Positions 17,667-26,929 of a stretch of DNA of 64,000 nt are shown in pieces (positions within the stretch are counted from its first letter, which is position 1; each line of letters opens with the position of its first letter). The DNA is taken from NCBI GenBank assembly GCA_012033335.1, contig JAAURB010000015.1, positions 1 through 64,000 of the forward strand. The letters run 5' to 3'. Both the position numbers and the translations under genes were made by a program. The DNA comes from Oscillatoriales cyanobacterium RM2_1_1 (GTDB taxonomy: Bacteria; Cyanobacteriota; Cyanobacteriia; Cyanobacteriales; Microcoleaceae). The notes beneath the pieces were generated by a model, which ran no database searches, was not told the origin of the DNA, and saw only the letters and a program-made list of their open reading frames with translations.

Positions 17667-18017
17667 ATGGCAAATTCAACAGTATCAAAAGCAAATCTAA
17701 AAGCAAATCTAAAACCCGAGATTCGATTTCGCGTGTCTGAGGAGTTGTTGGCGACAATTCAGGAGATTCAAGCCCTGGGAGACTTTGATAGTATTGGGGC
17801 GGCGGCCCGATTCGTGATCAAGCTTCAGAGTAAAGCTGTTTTGGCCTATCTCAGTCAGGCTGAGTCTGGAAGCGCCAGCTTGGAACCTCCTAAAGTTAGC
17901 TCCTCAGCAAAACCTCTAGGTTTTCCCCCTCCCGATTCCCCGATCATCCCAGACCCACAAAAAATATCGGGAGGATTTGCCCAACAATTTGCCAGCTTGA
18001 AACAGAAGATCAATTAG
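17667..18017 (+). CDS. Small RHH-like protein, possible ParR-type adaptor
   Basis: Product of 116 aa. The core EIRFRVSEELLATIQEIQAL followed by GDFDSIGAAARFVIKL has the strand-helix-helix pattern of ribbon-helix-helix DNA binders. The N-terminus is basic and contains KANLKANL, encoded by a tandem 12-bp duplication (17690-17713). The last 45 residues are rich in Ser/Pro and look disordered, as in ParR, whose C-terminus contacts ParM. The family is not recognised; the ParR role rests on context. AGGAAG lies about 10 nt before the ATG. Confidence 0.65.
   Translation: MANSTVSKANLKANLKPEIRFRVSEELLATIQEIQALGDFDSIGAAARFVIKLQSKAVLAYLSQAESGSASLEPPKVSSSAKPLGFPPPDSPIIPDPQKISGGFAQQFASLKQKIN
17690..17713 (+). 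repeat. In-frame 12-bp tandem duplication in the RHH-like gene
   Basis: AGCAAATCTAAA occurs twice without interruption, giving KANL twice in the protein. Confidence 0.9.
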
Positions 18018-18032
18018 GCTCCTTGGATCAAT

Positions 18033-18344
18033 CTAGTCATCTGGCTTGCCGCTGTCACCTCCCCAGGGATCGCGACAGGGAATCCGCCTAACATCAAACG
18101 ACAATCCAGCCTCCTTGGCTTTTTTTTCCAGATAGTCAATGTCATTGTTCCGCTTTTTCCGGGCCTGTATTCGGGTAGTGGCACTGGATTCAGTCAGTAC
18201 CCATGGTTCAGCCCCAACTCTATATTTAAATTGACAGACAATGTCATTGGCGGATGCCCCTGAGACCTGGGCAAATACCGTGGCCATGCTAACTTGAGTG
18301 GCAAATAATGCAGCAAAACCTGAAACCATTGTTGCCCTGTTCAC
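18033..18344 (-). CDS. Small secreted protein, unknown
   Basis: Product of 103 aa starting with GTG at 18344; AGGAGG stands 9 nt upstream, which favours it over the ATG 15 bp inside. A signal peptide (VSGFAALFATQVSMATVFAQ) precedes a mature part of about 75 residues with two Cys (IVCQFKY and IPCRDPWG), which could form a disulfide in the periplasm. A central basic helix TTRIQARKKRNNDIDYLEKK is notable. No family recognised. Convergent with the RHH-like gene, 15 bp away. Confidence 0.7.
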   Translation of the reverse strand: MNRATMVSGFAALFATQVSMATVFAQVSGASANDIVCQFKYRVGAEPWVLTESSATTRIQARKKRNNDIDYLEKKAKEAGLSFDVRRIPCRDPWGGDSGKPDD

Positions 18345-18451
18345 CTGTCGTGGCCTCCTGATTTGAAAGTTTTTGACAAACTCCTCTTGCTCTCATTCTA
18401 AGACTGGCTATAAATTTTGAGCTGAAAATCAGAACTGGGAATTTGGGGCTT

Positions 18452-18551
18452 ATACCAACTCTTAAAATTGGCATGACACAAAACCCAGAGCGCACTGCAG
18501 CGCGTTGCTTTTCAGGTTCCTATCTGTAGCAATATTAAAGAGAATTGGTAT
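18452..18551. repeat. Dispersed repeat family B, copy 2 (MITE-like, terminal inverted repeats)
   Basis: About 100 bp bounded by ATACCAACTCTTAAAATTGG and, inverted, ATACCAATTCTCTTTAATATTG. The interior contains a GC-rich CAGCGCGTTGC segment. It is the inverted counterpart of 2234-2316. No coding capacity. Confidence 0.75.
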
Positions 18552-18658
18552 TAGAGACCCCCCATCAATAGCTCAAACATCAAGGAATCTGATTGATGTT
18601 CTTCAGAGTTGAAATCTCAATGTTGTCAAGCAGCAATTTGTGATCAGTCGCTTGACGC

Positions 18659-18684
18659 AATGAATTGGAAGAATGAATTGGAAG
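18659..18684. repeat. 13-bp tandem duplication AATGAATTGGAAG
   Basis: Two perfect adjacent copies (18659-18671, 18672-18684) in the 490-bp gap 18345-18836. The rest of that gap holds repeat family B and a G/C-rich segment (about 18690-18725) but no gene. Confidence 0.9.
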
Positions 18685-18836
18685 ATTGATGGGGGGTGAA
18701 GGGGGCAAAGCCCTAGACCCCCTTCCATTTAACAACCAATTACGCGACCCCCTACTGAGTCAGACTGACTCAAGGATTGATTTAGGACTGCTATATTCTA
18801 GAAATATTCTAGAAAAGCTGATTTGAGGGGTTACAA

Positions 18837-19268
18837 ATGGTGAATGCTGCTGAACAAGCCAATACTCTTGAACTAGCTAGCAAAATTGCCTCAGTTGTCA
18901 ATTTATTCAAGGCTCAGTTTCCGGATGTCCGAGTTGACCTGAAGCCCTGGATGAACGATCCAGAGACCCGCGAATTCATCGATCCAGACTCAATTGACAT
19001 TGGCTTCAACTTTCCGGGTCGCAGTCGGGCCTTACAAAGCCGTTGTATTCTGATTCAAATTCGCTTCTACCAAGATCCAGTGGAGGGCGATCGCCGGGTG
19101 ATTGGCATCGAAGCCGCAGGCTACGATCATCGCGGTCAGCAATGGCAAGTTTCAACAGTCGATAACTGGAGTTTCACTGGACAAAGTCAACCCATCCCTG
19201 AAGCCATAGATCGGCTCAAGCTCTGTTGTCGGCAGATTTTTGAGCTATTCAGTCTTCCGGCACTCTAA
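18837..19268 (+). CDS. Conserved cyanobacterial hypothetical protein
   Basis: Product of 143 aa, GAGGGG 6-7 nt before the ATG. Soluble, mixed alpha/beta: an N-terminal helix (LELASKIASVVNLFKAQF), then SIDIGFNFPGRSRALQSRCILIQIRFY and VIGIEAAGYDHRGQQW, ending with a helix with two Cys (LKLCCRQIFELF). It has no signal peptide or known catalytic motif that I can name. Convergent with the DUF212 gene, separated by 2 bp. Confidence 0.75.
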   Translation: MVNAAEQANTLELASKIASVVNLFKAQFPDVRVDLKPWMNDPETREFIDPDSIDIGFNFPGRSRALQSRCILIQIRFYQDPVEGDRRVIGIEAAGYDHRGQQWQVSTVDNWSFTGQSQPIPEAIDRLKLCCRQIFELFSLPAL

Positions 19269-19270
19269 AA

Positions 19271-19729
19271 TCAACATTGACCCAAAAGTGCCAGAATAGA
19301 AATGGTAATGCCCAGGGATAGACCCACGATCACCTGGAATGGAGTATGACCCAGCAACTCCTTCAACCGATCCTCATTGAATTGGGGATGTTCTTGAAAT
19401 AGTTCATCAAGAATTTGATTGAGAATTCGAGCCTGCTGCCCCGCTGCTTGTCTGACTCCGGCGGCATCATACATCACGATCACAGCAAACACCACCGCGA
19501 TCGCAAATTCCGGGCTTTCCCATCCCACCAACTGACCCACACTAGCTGCCAGCGCCCCAACAAAGGCGGAGTGAGCACTGGGCATTCCCCCCGTTGTCAC
19601 CAAAGCCCGCAGATTGAGTTTGCCATGCTGAGCCAGCTCCACTACGATTTTACAGGCTTGGGCACTGACACAGGCGAGCAGCGCCACCCAAAGGACTTGA
19701 TTTTGAAAGACGTTGCCAAAGTCCTGCAT
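19271..19729 (-). CDS. DUF212/divergent PAP2 family membrane protein (YuiD-like)
   Basis: Product of 152 aa with about four hydrophobic helices. The signature KLNLRALVTTGGMPSAHSAFVGAL is the divergent-PAP2 (acid phosphatase/vanadium haloperoxidase-related) motif, and MYDAAGVRQAAGQQA and LGHTPFQVIVGLSLGI complete it. Function is unknown; related enzymes dephosphorylate lipid pyrophosphates. It follows crtE on the same strand with a 15-bp gap, a pairing seen in other cyanobacteria, so a link to isoprenoid metabolism is plausible (inference). Confidence 0.92.
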   Translation of the reverse strand: MQDFGNVFQNQVLWVALLACVSAQACKIVVELAQHGKLNLRALVTTGGMPSAHSAFVGALAASVGQLVGWESPEFAIAVVFAVIVMYDAAGVRQAAGQQARILNQILDELFQEHPQFNEDRLKELLGHTPFQVIVGLSLGITISILALLGQC

Positions 19730-19744
19730 GGGAACTAGATACCT

Positions 19745-20668
19745 CTAATAGCTCCGACTGACAATATACTCTGCGATCGCCCCTAAAGCCATAGCCGCTT
19801 CTCCAAAAGGAACCAATTCTGTCTTGGCTTGAGTGATCAATTCCTCAGCTCGGCGGCGGGATTCCTCCAGACCCCATAGACTCGGATAGGTTGCCTTTTG
19901 AGCCACTAGGTCTTTTCCAGCGGTTTTGCCCAATTCCTCCTGGGTTGCCGTAATATCGAGAATATCATCCACAATTTGAAATGCCAGTCCAATATGCTGA
20001 GCATAGCGAGATAGATGGCCCAGTTTAGTGGGCGAGGCCCCCGCTAATACTGCTCCACAAACCACGCAGGCTTCCAGCAATGCCCCAGTTTTGTGGGTAT
20101 GAATAAAGGTCAGCGTTTCTTCTGAAATATCCTTCTTGCCCTCAGAGGCCAGATCCACCACCTGACCTCCAACTAAGCCGGCTGCCCCAACCGCTCGACC
20201 CAACCGAGCGATCACCTGTAAAACCTGCTGGGCAGGAACCGCTTCAGTTTGAGTGGCCACCAGCTCAAAGGCATAGCTCAAAAGCCCATCTCCTGCCAGG
20301 ATTGCGATATCCTCTCCATAGATCTTGTGGTTGGTGAGTTTTCCCCGACGGTAATCATCATCATCCATGGCCGGCAAATCGTCATGGATCAGGGACATCG
20401 TATGGATCATTTCCACAGCACAGGCGGTGGGCATGGCCATCTCCAGGGTTCCCCCAGTCAGCTCACAGGTCGCCAAACATAAAATCGGGCGCAACCGCTT
20501 GCCCCCGGCCATCAGGGAATAGCGCATCGATTCATAGATTGTTTCTGGATATACAATCTCAATCGCATGATTTAGTGCGGTTTCTACCAGAGCTTTGCGC
20601 TGTGTCAGATAGGTAGATAAATCAAACGTCGTTGAAGGAGTTAATGGAGACTCGCCAGCTAAAACCAT
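19745..20668 (-). CDS. crtE: Geranylgeranyl diphosphate synthase
   Basis: Product of 307 aa. Both Asp-rich motifs of trans-prenyltransferases are present: [16 protein letters not shown] (first, DDxxxxD) and FQIVDDILD (second), plus GGKRLRP and [11 protein letters not shown]. It condenses isopentenyl-PP with allylic diphosphates to farnesyl- and geranylgeranyl-PP, the precursor for carotenoids, phytyl chains and quinones. Length and sequence are typical of cyanobacterial CrtE. Probably co-transcribed with the DUF212 gene downstream. Confidence 0.95.
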   Translation of the reverse strand: MVLAGESPLTPSTTFDLSTYLTQRKALVETALNHAIEIVYPETIYESMRYSLMAGGKRLRPILCLATCELTGGTLEMAMPTACAVEMIHTMSLIHDDLPAMDDDDYRRGKLTNHKIYGEDIAILAGDGLLSYAFELVATQTEAVPAQQVLQVIARLGRAVGAAGLVGGQVVDLASEGKKDISEETLTFIHTHKTGALLEACVVCGAVLAGASPTKLGHLSRYAQHIGLAFQIVDDILDITATQEELGKTAGKDLVAQKATYPSLWGLEESRRRAEELITQAKTELVPFGEAAMALGAIAEYIVSRSY

Positions 20669-21296
20669 CTGTTGTCTGCTCTTAATCGTTATATCTGCTG
20701 ATTTTCATCTTTACTGTTCCTCAAATACTTCCCGCCCAGGCATTACTTTTTGGGTCATGGCCTGAAAAAACAACCCGGGATCGAACTTAGAGAGAAAGAT
20801 AAACCATTTGAACTTTTAGGGGAACCTGCATTTAAACGATTTAAACGGGTATTTAAGTGATTTGATTCTAGAGTAGAACCTGAACTTGAACTGATCAGCT
20901 TGAAACTGACCTGAGCTCTGCATCCCGTAGCCGATCAGGCAATCGCAAATCCTGAACTTCAAGTCCCATTCTACAAGGATTTGTACCCTTGAATGATCTC
21001 CAGTAAGAATCAGAAATAATCTCTCCCCCAAGCCCTAAAACTCAATACCCCTTAGGATTGACGGCAATCTGACTCCGTTATCCAGACTCATTAAACGGTA
21101 GAATAATTAACGGGTCATTGCTGGCGCTGATGCAATAAATCAGTTTCCCCTATAGTTTGGGAAGCCCATAGGTTGGGAAGATTCTGATTCACTCATCAAC
21201 TTGAAACCTGAGAATTGAAGCTTAATAATAAGTAATAAAGTAATAAAGTAAAAGCAGTGATCCTCCCCAACCTGTGACCCGTTCCCGGAATCAAGT
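20669..21296. other. 628-bp divergent gap between crtE and gun4
   Basis: No gene or RNA recognised. A small tandem AAGTAATA(A) repeat (about 21229-21250) lies some 50 bp before gun4. TTTAAACGATTTAAACG (about 20832-20848) is a small direct repeat. Both promoters must be here. Confidence 0.45.
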
Positions 21297-21989
21297 ATGC
21301 CTACAGATATTACTGAACTTCGCTCCAAGCTAAACACAGATTCCGCAAAAAACCAGTTGCTTATAATTCAACAGTTGGCTGAAGCTGGATCCCCAGGATG
21401 GCAGGAGCTCATCAATTTTCTTGTGGAAAGTCAGGTTCATCCGCCTGGGGCGATCGCAGGTAAAGCCTATCAATTACTCGCCCAAATTGTTGCCCCCGAG
21501 GTGGTTGAGGCTCTCCAATCCCACTTTCCCAGGGGGTTAGTTCCCTTAAATTCCACTGTTGGGATTGACTATAGCCCGCTGCAAGATTTACTAGTGCAGC
21601 TAAAATTTCAAGCTGCCGACAAGCTCACCCTGGAAAAACTCTGTGAGCTAGCCGGGCCAAAAGCTGTTGAGCGAGGATGGCTGTACTTTTCAGAGGTGAA
21701 GCAATTCCCCCCTGTTGATCTCCAGACCCTGGATACCCTGTGGCGAGTTTACTCTGAAGGAAAGTTTGGCTATTCCGTTCAGCGCAAACTCTGGCTGAGT
21801 CTGGATAAAAACTGGGAGAAGCTATGGTCAAAGATCAACTGGCGTAAACCTAGCGGTTGGACTCGGTATCCTCAAGAATTTACCTGGGATTTGAGTGCGC
21901 CCCCAGGGCATTTACCTTTATCCAACCAATTGCGAGGGGTGCGGGTGATTGAGGCGTTGTTACAGCATCCGGCCTGGACTTTAGATTAG
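21297..21989 (+). CDS. gun4: Tetrapyrrole-binding Mg-chelatase activator Gun4
   Basis: Product of 230 aa, close to Synechocystis Gun4 (233 aa). It has the N-terminal helical-repeat domain (residues 1-80) found in genuine cyanobacterial Gun4, then the GUN4 core: GIDYSPLQDLLVQLKFQAAD, ERGWLYFSEVKQFPPVDLQT, LWRVYSEGKFGYSVQRKLWL, and FTWDLSAPPGHLPLSNQLRG. Gun4 binds protoporphyrin IX/Mg-protoporphyrin IX and stimulates ChlH in chlorophyll synthesis. The presence of the N-terminal domain separates it from kinase- or caspase-fused GUN4 paralogues. Confidence 0.95.
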   Translation: MPTDITELRSKLNTDSAKNQLLIIQQLAEAGSPGWQELINFLVESQVHPPGAIAGKAYQLLAQIVAPEVVEALQSHFPRGLVPLNSTVGIDYSPLQDLLVQLKFQAADKLTLEKLCELAGPKAVERGWLYFSEVKQFPPVDLQTLDTLWRVYSEGKFGYSVQRKLWLSLDKNWEKLWSKINWRKPSGWTRYPQEFTWDLSAPPGHLPLSNQLRGVRVIEALLQHPAWTLD

Positions 21990-22040
21990 ATTAAAACTTC
22001 AGATAAAGTAGCTGGGCTGATTCAAACGTAGATAGTATTT

Positions 22041-22132
22041 TACAGCGTTTCCAAAGCTGCTGGAGTACGAGAGGTGGCGGCGCAGTGCGCCACCTCTCAA
22101 ATCTGTACCTCGCGTGATTGGGAATCGCTATA
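22041..22132. repeat. Dispersed repeat family A, copy 1 (MITE-like)
   Basis: Begins TACAGCGTTTCC and ends GAATCGCTATA; the ends form an imperfect terminal inverted repeat (TACAGCGTTTC against TATAGCGATTC). The centre folds as GAGAGGTGGCG/CGCCACCTCTC. CTGCTGGAGTACGAG follows the left end, as in the copies at 30543 and 37431. Confidence 0.85.
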
Positions 22133-22219
22133 GCAGTTATTTAGGGGTCAAGAACCAGACACCTGCTTTTTTGGTTACACAGACATCCTTCACTGTGCTC
22201 TCCGGCTAGTCCAGTCAAA

Positions 22220-23533
22220 CTATCTCCAGGTTGCAGGTAGCCTGATTCCTAGAGTCACCATGCGAAAAAACATGAATACAGCCAAGGCAAACCAGAGGAG
22301 ATGAGGATTGGGAATGACTTTTGCCCCCAGAACCATGGGAATACTGCTAATCACCGCAGCAATTACAGTGCCCTGCCGGAGAATTTTTCCTGCCGTCAAC
22401 CCCAGAAAATAACCATCTAGCATAAATGCCAGGGAGCCAAACCCGAGAATCGGCAAAAGCCACAAAACATATTGCTGAACTCCTGCAATCACGTCTTCAT
22501 GGTCAGTCAAAAGCCGAAATAATGATTCTGGAGCACTAATAAACAGTAACGCCAACCCCAATCCCAACCCCAGACTCCATCCCCCCGACCAGCGCGCCAA
22601 CCAGGCTAATTCCCCAGGAGACGCTTTTCCCTGAAAACTACCCGCCAGACTCTCCGTCGCAAAGGCTAAGCCATCCAGAAAATAAGCCGAGAGTGTCACC
22701 GCTTCCAGGAGCAGGGCATTGGTAGCTAACACCTCAGTTCCCAGGGCTGAACTAAAGTTGGTGAATAGGGCAAATACTGTAGTTAGGGCAAAAGTTCGGA
22801 TCAGAATATTCAGGTTCAAAGCAAATGATACCCTCAGGGCTGTCTGATCCCAAAGCCTTGGAATGGCTTGCTGAAATTGGCCAAAAGCTTGTTCCTGGGC
22901 CAGAAAAAACAGTCCCGTGAATAACATCAGATATTGACTCAGGGCCGTTCCCCATCCAGCCCCAGCACTTGCCAGATCCCATCGAACAATGAACCAGTAG
23001 TTGAATACCACATTACTAATATTAACAATCAGGGAGAGTAAAAACACCCGACCTCCCTGTTCCCGACCGAGAAACCATCCCAGGAACACAAAATTCATCA
23101 AGGTTGCCGGGGCTCCCCAGATCAAAGCGTTATAGTAGGCTACTCCGGCAGCCTTGACCTCAGGGGTAGCACTCAACAGCCAAAACCCCAGTTTTCTCAA
23201 GGGATCTTGCAAAGTTAAAATCAGTAATCCTATCCCACAAGCCACCAGCAGATTTCGCAGCAAAATCAACCAAACCGTCTCTGAATCCCCCTGACCCTGG
23301 GCCTGGGCAGTTAATCCCGTGGTAGCCATTCGCAGAAAACCGAAAGTCCAGTAAAGATATTTGAATAGCACCGCCGCTAGGGCAACTCCCGCCAGATAGT
23401 CAATCTCCACCAAATGGCCTAGAAAGGCTATATCCACTAGACTGGCGAGGGGAACCATCAGGTTAGAAACAACATTCACCAGGGACAATCGCAGAAATCG
23501 CTGCCGTAAGTTCTCAAGATTTGATTGGGTCAT
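22220..23533 (-). CDS. MATE family efflux transporter (DinF-like)
   Basis: Product of 437 aa with 12 predicted membrane helices in two homologous halves, as in MATE proteins. The N-terminal motif NLMVPLASLVDIAFLGHL and the central FNYWFIVRWDLASAGAGWGT fit the DinF branch. It would export organic cations or drugs, driven by Na+ or H+; the substrate is unknown. The start overlaps the end of the upstream glycosyltransferase by 20 bp, so translation is probably coupled. Confidence 0.9.
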   Translation of the reverse strand: MTQSNLENLRQRFLRLSLVNVVSNLMVPLASLVDIAFLGHLVEIDYLAGVALAAVLFKYLYWTFGFLRMATTGLTAQAQGQGDSETVWLILLRNLLVACGIGLLILTLQDPLRKLGFWLLSATPEVKAAGVAYYNALIWGAPATLMNFVFLGWFLGREQGGRVFLLSLIVNISNVVFNYWFIVRWDLASAGAGWGTALSQYLMLFTGLFFLAQEQAFGQFQQAIPRLWDQTALRVSFALNLNILIRTFALTTVFALFTNFSSALGTEVLATNALLLEAVTLSAYFLDGLAFATESLAGSFQGKASPGELAWLARWSGGWSLGLGLGLALLFISAPESLFRLLTDHEDVIAGVQQYVLWLLPILGFGSLAFMLDGYFLGLTAGKILRQGTVIAAVISSIPMVLGAKVIPNPHLLWFALAVFMFFRMVTLGIRLPATWR

Positions 23534-25256
23534 CGGGGGCTGTCCGGCTGAATTGGAGTGGCAGCAATTCTCCGGCTGAATAAATCACCAAATCTTTTGC
23601 TCTAGCTCGATTCTTCAATTGCAGGATATATTGACCCGGTCGTAAATCAATCACCTCGTAATCTGGAGTGACCAAGGGATCTTTTTTCCAGGCTAGAAAT
23701 GTTGTTTGAGGATTGGAGAGTTGTAATTGATAGCGATTGGAGGGCTGAATTACAGCAGTAACCTGATCATCCGGCAGATCAATACTATGGTGCATGATGA
23801 TTTGAATTTGATCCGTATAAAATCCCACCCGTTCAATACCCTGATCCGTAATCTCCCGTTGAAATTGCACGTTGAAGCGGTTGCTTTGATCCAATAAACT
23901 CAGGGCTTGAATCAGGCCGGTGCGGTAAATATAAGCTCCTCTGTAGTTATCCGGCAAACTGGTAATCAGTACAACATCTTGAGGCAAGTTTTGCACACTG
24001 GTCAGAATGTTCTGGCTGAGTTGGGAGGCGATCGCCCAGTTCTGATTGACTTGATAAAGGGACAACCCAAACCATAGTAAAACCCCGGATGAAATCACCA
24101 GAGCCAACTGAATTTTAGGCCAGACATTCAGACAGAGAACAATCAAAATAATCCCCAGATGAATAGCCGCAAAAGCCGAAGCAAAATAGAGATAGCGCTC
24201 CCCTTGAGTATCCCAGGTGGAGACAGAAACCGTAATCGCAGGTAGAACAATGATACCAAACGCAAGCACCAAGAACCCTTGCAATTTGGGGATTTCTGCT
24301 GATCCCGGTCGTCTCCAGATACATAGAATTCCACAGGAAATGCTCAGGAGAATCAAACCAATCAATAGAATTACCCAAAGCCCTAAATTCGATCCAAATT
24401 GTGGAGGAATAAAGGTTCGAGTCGGGTAAATCACTAGATTTTGTAATACCTGGCCCGGGTTAAAGTTGAGATGAATATCTTCCCCATAGCCACCGATCCA
24501 TTCTCCCAACTTCCAGAAGCGCAACACCAAATAAACCCCTAAAACAACCAGATAAAAAGCAAAATTAATCAGCCCGGTGCGAAAAATTCTCCGCTGATAT
24601 TTTCTAGATCCCAATCCATAGCCCTCATACAAAAAAATCAGCCCCGGATAAGTCACCAGAGATTCTTTTGAAAGCAATCCCCCGAGAAATAAACTCAGGG
24701 AAAGGAACAGCCAGCTAGGACGGCGAGTATGTTTATAGCTTAGATAGGTGACGAAGGAAACCAGACCAAACCCGGTGGAAATCACATCCGTACGGGCAGA
24801 AATCCAGGATACCGGTTCACTGTGACTGGGCAGTAATAAAAAGATGAATCCCGCCAGATAGGGGAGAAATTGCTTGAAGGGGCGATCAATCTGCAAATTG
24901 CCCGTTAGAAATCGGGCAATTAACCCCACCCATAGTCCATTCAACCCATGAAAAATCAGATTGGTCAAATGATATCCCCAGGGTTGAGTCTGCCAGAGTT
25001 GATAGTCCAGGAAACTGATCAAATTCAGCACTGGTCGAAAGAATAGAGATTGACCATGTTGCTGATTGACCCACAAGCCAAAGGGGCCAAGTTCTTTTAA
25101 AAGGGCAATCAGAACAAAATCATCGGATAGGAAAAAATTATTGAGTATATTAGAGTAAGAGATCAGCCCGGTTAACGCGATTAGGGTGATCAGAATACCA
25201 GGGCCAACCCAGATTTGGGGGTTGTAAGTTTTTTTCAGAATGGGCTGATTATTCAT
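23514..25256 (-). CDS. Polytopic GT-C type glycosyltransferase-like protein
   Basis: Product of 580 aa with about ten hydrophobic helices and a C-terminal soluble domain (about residues 400-580). The first external loop has an acidic pair, NNFFLSDDF (D45, D46), as expected for lipid-linked-sugar GT-C enzymes of the PMT/ArnT type; HSEPVSWISARTDVISTGF is a second conserved block. It probably transfers a sugar from a polyprenyl phosphate outside the membrane (inference). The acceptor is unknown. It is the first gene of a two-gene unit with MATE. Confidence 0.75.
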   Translation of the reverse strand: MNNQPILKKTYNPQIWVGPGILITLIALTGLISYSNILNNFFLSDDFVLIALLKELGPFGLWVNQQHGQSLFFRPVLNLISFLDYQLWQTQPWGYHLTNLIFHGLNGLWVGLIARFLTGNLQIDRPFKQFLPYLAGFIFLLLPSHSEPVSWISARTDVISTGFGLVSFVTYLSYKHTRRPSWLFLSLSLFLGGLLSKESLVTYPGLIFLYEGYGLGSRKYQRRIFRTGLINFAFYLVVLGVYLVLRFWKLGEWIGGYGEDIHLNFNPGQVLQNLVIYPTRTFIPPQFGSNLGLWVILLIGLILLSISCGILCIWRRPGSAEIPKLQGFLVLAFGIIVLPAITVSVSTWDTQGERYLYFASAFAAIHLGIILIVLCLNVWPKIQLALVISSGVLLWFGLSLYQVNQNWAIASQLSQNILTSVQNLPQDVVLITSLPDNYRGAYIYRTGLIQALSLLDQSNRFNVQFQREITDQGIERVGFYTDQIQIIMHHSIDLPDDQVTAVIQPSNRYQLQLSNPQTTFLAWKKDPLVTPDYEVIDLRPGQYILQLKNRARAKDLVIYSAGELLPLQFSRTAPDDPIKS

Positions 25257-25342
25257 CTGAATGCTGCATTTGAGGTGGAGGGTTTAGGGTGCTGTGGCGT
25301 GCTCAAAATCATGGCGGGCCGTCAACCCCTCCCTTAGACATG

Positions 25343-25370
25343 GTATCCTCCACAGTGAAGGTGTGGATAC
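25343..25370 (+). promoter_or_regulatory. Leader hairpin upstream of glmM
   Basis: GTATCC..ACA and TGTGGATAC form a bulged stem of nine pairs, about 35 nt before the glmM start and before its AGGAG site. Its role is unknown; it could affect leader stability. Confidence 0.35.
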
Positions 25371-25404
25371 AAAGACACAACAACATTTTTAGGAGTGAGT
25401 TTTA

Positions 25405-26919
25405 ATGGTTGCAATGCCTGCCAGAACCCAAAACGGAGATCCCCAACCCACAGATTCAGCCAGTGCCATAACATTGAATACTACAACACGGAATGCTACA
25501 ACAGTGTCAGCAAAACTGTCATCAGTTAGCCTGTTTGGCAGTGTTGTTGAACTTCCTTCCACTCCTCTGTTTGGTACGGATGGGATTCGAGGTCGAGTTG
25601 GGGAATTGCTCAATGCTCCTTTGGCGCTTCAGATTGGATTCTGGGCAGGGCAGGTACTTCGACAACACTTTCAATCTCTGGATCAATCTGGCCCGATTTT
25701 GCTGGGTCAGGACAGTAGAACCTCTGGCAATATGCTGGCCATGGCGTTGTCAGCCGGGTTAACGGCAGCCGGACTTGACGTTTGGTATCTGGGTTTGTGT
25801 CCAACCCCTGGGGTGGCTTACCTGACCAGTGTTTCTCAGGCTTTAGGAGGGGTGATGATTTCCGCCAGTCACAATCCCCCGGAAGACAATGGGATTAAGT
25901 TTTTTGGGATTGATGGCACGAAGCTATCGATCAATCTGCAACAGCAAATCGAGGCGGGATTGCGGGGCCAGGCAGACTTTCCGATTCGCTTTAACCACTG
26001 CGGTCAATATTATTATCGCTCGGAACTGGTGCAACAATACGCTGATTCCCTCAGCAATTCTCTCCTCGGCCACGGAGACTTAACCGGAATGCGGGTAGTC
26101 TTGGATTTGGCCTGGGGGGCAGCGGTTCACCTCGCGCCCCAAGTGTTTCGGGCCATGGGGGCTGAAGTGATCTGTCTCCATGATCAACCTGACGGCAATC
26201 AGATCAATGTCAACTGCGGTTCCACCCATTTGGATCTGTTGCAGAAAGCTGTGATTCAGCATCAAGCCGATCTGGGGTTTGCCTTTGATGGGGATGCGGA
26301 TCGGGTGCTGGCGGTGGACAACATTGGTCGGGCCGTGAATGGGGACTACATTCTCTATCTCTGGGGCAAGCTCCTCCACGAATCAGGTCAGCTCCCTGAC
26401 CGTCTGATTATCTCAACGGTGATGGCCAACCTGGGATTTGAGCAAGCCTGGAAACAGTTGGGCGGGCAACTGCGGCGAACTCCCGTGGGGGATCAGCATG
26501 TTCACGGGGAGATGGTCAAGACTGGGGCGATGCTGGGGGGAGAACAATCCGGCCATATTCTTTGCCATCACTACGGCGTGACCGGGGATGGGGTATTAAC
26601 GGCCCTGCATCTGGCCACCCAGGTCAAGCAATCGGGCCAATCCCTAGCAGATCAGGTGAATAACAGCTTTCAAACCTATCCTCAACTGCTCAAGAATGTC
26701 CGGGTTGAGGATGCCGATCGGCGACGCAACTGGAATTGTGAGCCCGTGATGGCCGCCATTGCCAGTGCCGAAGCGGCCATGGGCGATCGCGGTCGCGTTC
26801 TAGTCCGAGCCTCCGGCACTGAACCAGTAGTTCGAGTTATGGTGGAGGCCATTGATTTGGATCTGGCCACCTATTGGGCCAATCGCTTAGTATTCGTCGT
26901 AGAGCAATATCTGGCATAG
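25405..26919 (+). CDS. glmM: Phosphoglucosamine mutase
   Basis: Product of 504 aa, about 45 residues longer at the N-terminus than the family norm of 450. The start at 25405 has AGGAG 10 nt upstream, which supports the extension; that extra part is Thr/Ser/Ala-rich and probably unstructured. Domain motifs: [13 protein letters not shown], the phospho-serine loop [13 protein letters not shown], metal-binding [11 protein letters not shown], and sugar/phosphate loops GGEQSGHI and [12 protein letters not shown]. It interconverts glucosamine-6-P and glucosamine-1-P for peptidoglycan and LPS. The next gene starts 10 bp downstream, so the two are co-transcribed. Confidence 0.95.
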   Translation: MVAMPARTQNGDPQPTDSASAITLNTTTRNATTVSAKLSSVSLFGSVVELPSTPLFGTDGIRGRVGELLNAPLALQIGFWAGQVLRQHFQSLDQSGPILLGQDSRTSGNMLAMALSAGLTAAGLDVWYLGLCPTPGVAYLTSVSQALGGVMISASHNPPEDNGIKFFGIDGTKLSINLQQQIEAGLRGQADFPIRFNHCGQYYYRSELVQQYADSLSNSLLGHGDLTGMRVVLDLAWGAAVHLAPQVFRAMGAEVICLHDQPDGNQINVNCGSTHLDLLQKAVIQHQADLGFAFDGDADRVLAVDNIGRAVNGDYILYLWGKLLHESGQLPDRLIISTVMANLGFEQAWKQLGGQLRRTPVGDQHVHGEMVKTGAMLGGEQSGHILCHHYGVTGDGVLTALHLATQVKQSGQSLADQVNNSFQTYPQLLKNVRVEDADRRRNWNCEPVMAAIASAEAAMGDRGRVLVRASGTEPVVRVMVEAIDLDLATYWANRLVFVVEQYLA

Positions 26920-26929
26920 TTCAAGTCCC

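Noticed and set aside
21140-21337. Minus-strand 65-codon frame before gun4
   Set aside because: Overlaps the gun4 start and AT-rich repeat; no ribosome site or motif.
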